Below, in pieces: positions 62,401-64,000 of a stretch of 64,000 bases of DNA (within the stretch, counting starts at the first letter, position 1; each line of letters opens with the position of its first letter). A program made the position numbers and the translations under genes. Location of the stretch: positions 62,001-126,000 of the forward strand of contig JAGHVH010000008.1 in the NCBI GenBank assembly GCA_018064455.1, in the 5' to 3' direction. The notes under the pieces were generated by a model. The model saw only the letters and a list, made by a program, of their open reading frames with translations. It had not been told where the DNA came from and did no database searches. The stretch is from Candidatus Limimonas egerieequi (lineage in GTDB: Bacteria; Bacillota; Clostridia; Oscillospirales; Acutalibacteraceae).

Positions 62401-63517
62401 TAGGTTTTTCAAATTCGTCATCAACCTTAACGAACTTCATCTCAGAGTAACGTCCATCAGCTGAACGGTACTGTGTAATGTATGTTTTCTGGTTTTCAAG
62501 ACGCTTTTTGATGCTTTCAATAGAACCTTCTTTGAGCATGATTTTCTTGTCGTCATCAAGAATAAGACGGTCAACGTAGAGTTTGAAAGCTTGTGAATAT
62601 GTGATTCCGCTGTTAAAGATCTGACCGAACTCAGACTCTGTCTCAGCGTTCATGGTGTATGGGTTAAGTTCATCAGTTTCAAGGTTGATGTAGTAAACTG
62701 ATGAATACTCAGATGCAAGGATTTCGATGATGTTGGTGTTACGTCTGCTTTCCTCTTCTGCACGCATACGTGATCTTACTTCTTCATCACGGTCTGCAAA
62801 ACCAAGGGCAACAGCAGTTGGTTTTTCATTTTCATCGTTAACCTTAACGAATCTCATCTCAGAGTAACGTCCATCAGCTGAACGGTACTGTGTGATGTAT
62901 GTTTTCTGATTTTCAAGTTGCTTTTTGATGTTTGGAATAGAACCTTCACGAAGCATCTCGTTTTTGTCTTCATCAAGGATAAGACGGTCAACGTAGAGCT
63001 TGAAAGCTTCTGAATATGTGATTCCGCTGTTGAAGATCTGACCGAACTCAGACTCTGTCTCAGCGTTCATGGTGTATGGATTAAGTTCATCTGTTTCAAG
63101 GTCGATATAGTAAACTGATGAATACTCAGATGCAAGGATACGAATAACTTCCATATTACGCTCTTGCTCATGAATAAGAGCCTCACGTCTGTTTACGTCA
63201 TCAACATCTACTTTACTGTGTATTTCAAGAGCAAACACTTTGTCATCGATAGTAATTGGTTTGCTTGTAATATGATATACTTCGTTGTCGAGAGTTTCAT
63301 ATTTTACGGTTGTAACTAATTTTTTGCATGTTGTTAGTGGAGCACAATTCTCACAAGGAGTATTTCTGTTCCATAACTTGTAACATATGAGAGATGGTTC
63401 AAGGTCACCAGCTTCATTGAAATCAAAAATTTGATGAGATATTGGATCGACAACTAATACACAGTCAAAAACCTCACGGAGAGATTCAACTAAGTTTCTA
63501 GATTCTTTTAACTTCAT
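59483..63517 (-). CDS. Giant cytoplasmic hybrid histidine kinase with tandem PAS-like repeats
   Basis: A 1344-residue kinase with no membrane span. Residues 1-110 form a PAS-like domain with a cysteine set (Cys45 in ICYKLW, Cys55 and Cys58 in PCENC, Cys64). Five nearly identical 139-141-residue units follow at about 125-263, 264-402, 403-541, 542-682 and 683-821, each beginning ILASEY and containing VYYI, then a diverged sixth unit (~822-960). HisKA carries phospho-His975 (MSHDIRTPMNA), then HATPase (NVANNAVKYTD, DTGIGMS, GTGLGMAI) and a receiver with phospho-Asp1274 (VLMDIQMP). Single gene between a terminator and its own promoter. The signal could be a redox cue or a metabolite, but that is inference. 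Confidence 0.92.
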   Translation of the reverse strand: MKLKESRNLVESLREVFDCVLVVDPISHQIFDFNEAGDLEPSLICYKLWNRNTPCENCAPLTTCKKLVTTVKYETLDNEVYHITSKPITIDDKVFALEIHSKVDVDDVNRREALIHEQERNMEVIRILASEYSSVYYIDLETDELNPYTMNAETESEFGQIFNSGITYSEAFKLYVDRLILDEDKNEMLREGSIPNIKKQLENQKTYITQYRSADGRYSEMRFVKVNDENEKPTAVALGFADRDEEVRSRMRAEEESRRNTNIIEILASEYSSVYYINLETDELNPYTMNAETESEFGQIFNSGITYSQAFKLYVDRLILDDDKKIMLKEGSIESIKKRLENQKTYITQYRSADGRYSEMKFVKVDDEFEKPTAVALGFADRDEEVRARMHAEEESRRNTEIIEILASEYTSVYYIDLETDELNTYTMNEEIESEFGQIFRSGIKYSDAYNMYVDTVVLSDDKNAMLNAGSIANIANELKNKKTFITQYRSADGRYSEMKFVKVGDAYDEPHEVALGFADKDDEIRREIERQAEIDRNNEIIEILASEYTSVYYIDLTTDELTPYSMNEETENQFGVLFKNMTYSDAFRTYVDTIVLSEDKKLMLTAGSIGNIMKELRSKKTFLTTYRSENDGNPHYCEMKFVKVGNDEGTPKAVALGFADKDEELRNRIETETVRKRNTDIIEILASEYTSVYYIDLTTDELDPYTMNEETETEFGTVFRSGIKYSDAFKMYVDTLVYNEDKAMMLKAGSIYNILDELHDKKTFVTTYRSDNEGDPRYCEMKFVKVGEDDNPQAVALGFSVIDDVYRKDLADKQREEFINGLADDYEAVFHVDFELNTIETVRMSDAYLKRNPSLEQKMSYPAYVDAVSANIVTEDKASFIEALSHENVNREFKKEDAFFHNYRIERDGNITYYQLKIIHTGTWETDKNFLIGVHNMDELTRAQVEQEEILEEAREEAESANRAKSTFLFNMSHDIRTPMNAIIGFNNMAIKNIDNREKLLDCLGKVDLSSQHLLSIINDVLDMARIESGKVTIEEERVIITEAATGLSAIVNQSVKDKNITFNVDFSKVQHNCVFADKLRVNRVLMNVANNAVKYTDDGGTITYKIIETESHKPGYASYEFIVEDTGIGMSEEFLEHIFEAFTRESTSTISGIQGTGLGMAITKELVELMKGKIKIDSKLGEGTKVSIHFDFRIADENFVESKSIEDLSSLLIDKYVLLVEDNELNREIAKDILEDMKMVVDTAEDGIFAVEKIVDLTKDESKRRYDFVLMDIQMPKMDGYKATTEIRNIDNKYAKSVPIIAMTANAFAEDKQKAIESGMNDHLAKPINIDDLVSKLVDHLH
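61055..63145 (-). repeat. Five tandem ~417-bp in-frame PAS-like repeats
   Basis: Five direct repeats of 417-423 bases inside the large kinase gene. Units 1 and 2 are nearly identical over most of their length, and units 4 and 5 share a two-residue insertion (SENDGNPHYCEM, SDNEGDPRYCEM). This shows stepwise duplication. Long identical stretches at DNA level make the array prone to unequal recombination and to assembly error. Confidence 0.93.
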
Positions 63518-63587
63518 ACATACACCGTCCCATTTGCTTTAGATTCTTACAAAGTAAAGTAAGTGGTTTTATAAAAATACATCTTAT

Positions 63588-63616
63588 ATATAACATATTA
63601 TTTATACGCGGTGCAA
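63588..63616 (-). promoter_or_regulatory. Promoter of the large hybrid kinase
   Basis: Minus strand TTGCAC (63616-63611), 17-base spacer, TTATAT (63593-63588), about 70 bases before ATG 63517. The rest of the 63518-63783 gap is A+T-rich, with no other feature except the divergent promoter below. Confidence 0.5.
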
Positions 63617-63684
63617 TATTTTTTTTAACAATTTTTTAATAAATCCATTGTGATATTTACCGAAATTTGGCGTACATTTTTTAG

Positions 63685-63713
63685 TTGTTTGTAGTGCTTT
63701 ATCGTAGTAAAAT
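63685..63713 (+). promoter_or_regulatory. Promoter of the membrane protein gene at 63784
   Basis: TTGTTT at 63685-63690, 17-base spacer, TAAAAT at 63708-63713, leaving a leader of about 65 bases before ATG 63784. No riboswitch fold is obvious in that leader. Confidence 0.5.
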
Positions 63714-63783
63714 ATTAAAGGATATGAACGGATGTAATTTCGTTCAATTTCAGGAGAAAATTTTATAAAGGAGGAGTATGAAT

Positions 63784-64000
63784 ATGAACACTTTGCTTAT
63801 AGCAGCATCAACATATTCAGAAAATACGCAGGGCGCTATTGAGTACTTGCGTAATCCAGGTGCCACAATGCAGTGGTACATCATCCCAATCCTTCTCATC
63901 TTTATCTACATCGTTAGTAAAGAGCTCAGCGAAGGCCATACACAGGCAGTTCTCGCTGGTGCAGCTTTGTGGCTTGTAGATATTTGGAATGAGATTTGGA
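63784..64000 (+). CDS. Membrane protein of unknown function, cut by window edge
   Basis: Only the first 72 codons are inside the window. The product begins MNTLLIAASTYSENTQ, has a hydrophobic span at about 31-45 (WYIIPILLIFIYIVS) and a second around 59-70. ATG 63784 is seven bases after AAGGAGGAG; an in-frame ATG at 63778 is only one base from it and so is unlikely. No family is recognised from this part. Confidence 0.7.
   Translation, partial: MNTLLIAASTYSENTQGAIEYLRNPGATMQWYIIPILLIFIYIVSKELSEGHTQAVLAGAALWLVDIWNEIW

Noticed and set aside
61055-63145. CRISPR-like appearance of repeated blocks
   Set aside because: Repeats are ~417 bases, contiguous, in frame and encode protein domains; no short repeats with unique spacers.

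Overview
The window looks like chromosomal DNA of an anaerobic, low-to-moderate G+C Firmicute of the class Clostridia, most probably Lachnospiraceae. This is inferred from gene content: a DnaD/DnaI-type helicase loader pair, class B sortase, DUF3048 (YerB-like) lipoprotein, DegV protein, LuxS, a stand-alone SufC/SufBD pair, and many hybrid histidine kinases of the 'SHDIRTPMNAI' type. No phage, insertion sequence, CRISPR array or conjugation gene was seen. Coding density is very high. Most genes are on the + strand in tightly packed, often overlapping operons, separated by bidirectional hairpin terminators.

Layout. 1-2.2 kb (-): hom-lysC, with lysC cut by the window edge. 2.3-3.5 kb: an AI-2E family permease. 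3.66-14.9 kb: one long + strand operon, rpe - three Rnf-like integral membrane genes (D, E, A) - cysteine desulfurase - thiI - pncC - a Lys/Pro-rich tail-anchored protein - a class B sortase with a ~600-residue Pro/Ala-rich N-terminus - a diverged, membrane-anchored CinA-like protein. 14.95-18.2 kb (-): a DUF3048 lipoprotein, a membrane-anchored hypothetical and rsmA. 18.3-22.4 kb: tRNA-Arg(CCU), CPBP protease, tadA, mrp, sufC, sufBD. 22.4-30.5 kb: a signalling block (hybrid kinase, acyltransferase, radical SAM protein, then divergent Hpt/HD-GYP and a second hybrid kinase). 30.5-36.9 kb: ABC exporter, P1B-ATPase, TrmA-family RNA methyltransferase, PAP2 phosphatase. 37-47 kb: a secreted repeat protein, mtn, dnaD, dnaI, tex, a NatAB-like ABC exporter, luxS and a MATE transporter. 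47.2-53.1 kb: asnS, degV, a membrane-anchored FN3-like protein, murD, murI. 53.1-58.9 kb: two membrane proteins with degenerate GGDEF-like domains, a third hybrid kinase and a TRAM-containing RlmD-like methyltransferase. 58.9-59.4 kb: remnant of a PLP-dependent histidine-decarboxylase-like gene. 59.5-63.5 kb (-): a 1344-residue cytoplasmic hybrid kinase with five near-identical tandem PAS-like repeats. The window ends inside a small membrane protein gene.

Most unusual content. The Rnf-like trio keeps the canonical D-E-A order, but the genes for the electron-carrying partners (C, G, B) are missing from between and beside it. By eye, three of the four cysteines that hold the intramembrane [2Fe-2S] cluster in Rnf/Na+-NQR are replaced, while a threonine at the RnfD flavinylation position may survive. 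Two of these proteins, the next membrane protein and the sortase all carry long charged or Pro/Ala-rich soluble tails, and the operon ends with a CinA-like protein that appears to have lost its catalytic residues. This suggests an uncharacterised membrane assembly rather than a working Rnf pump, but that is inference.

Signalling is the second theme. Four hybrid kinases, one free Hpt, one REC-HD-GYP and two GGDEF-like proteins without a recognisable catalytic motif are present, with no DNA-binding response regulator. This points to phosphorelay control of cyclic-di-GMP or a related output.
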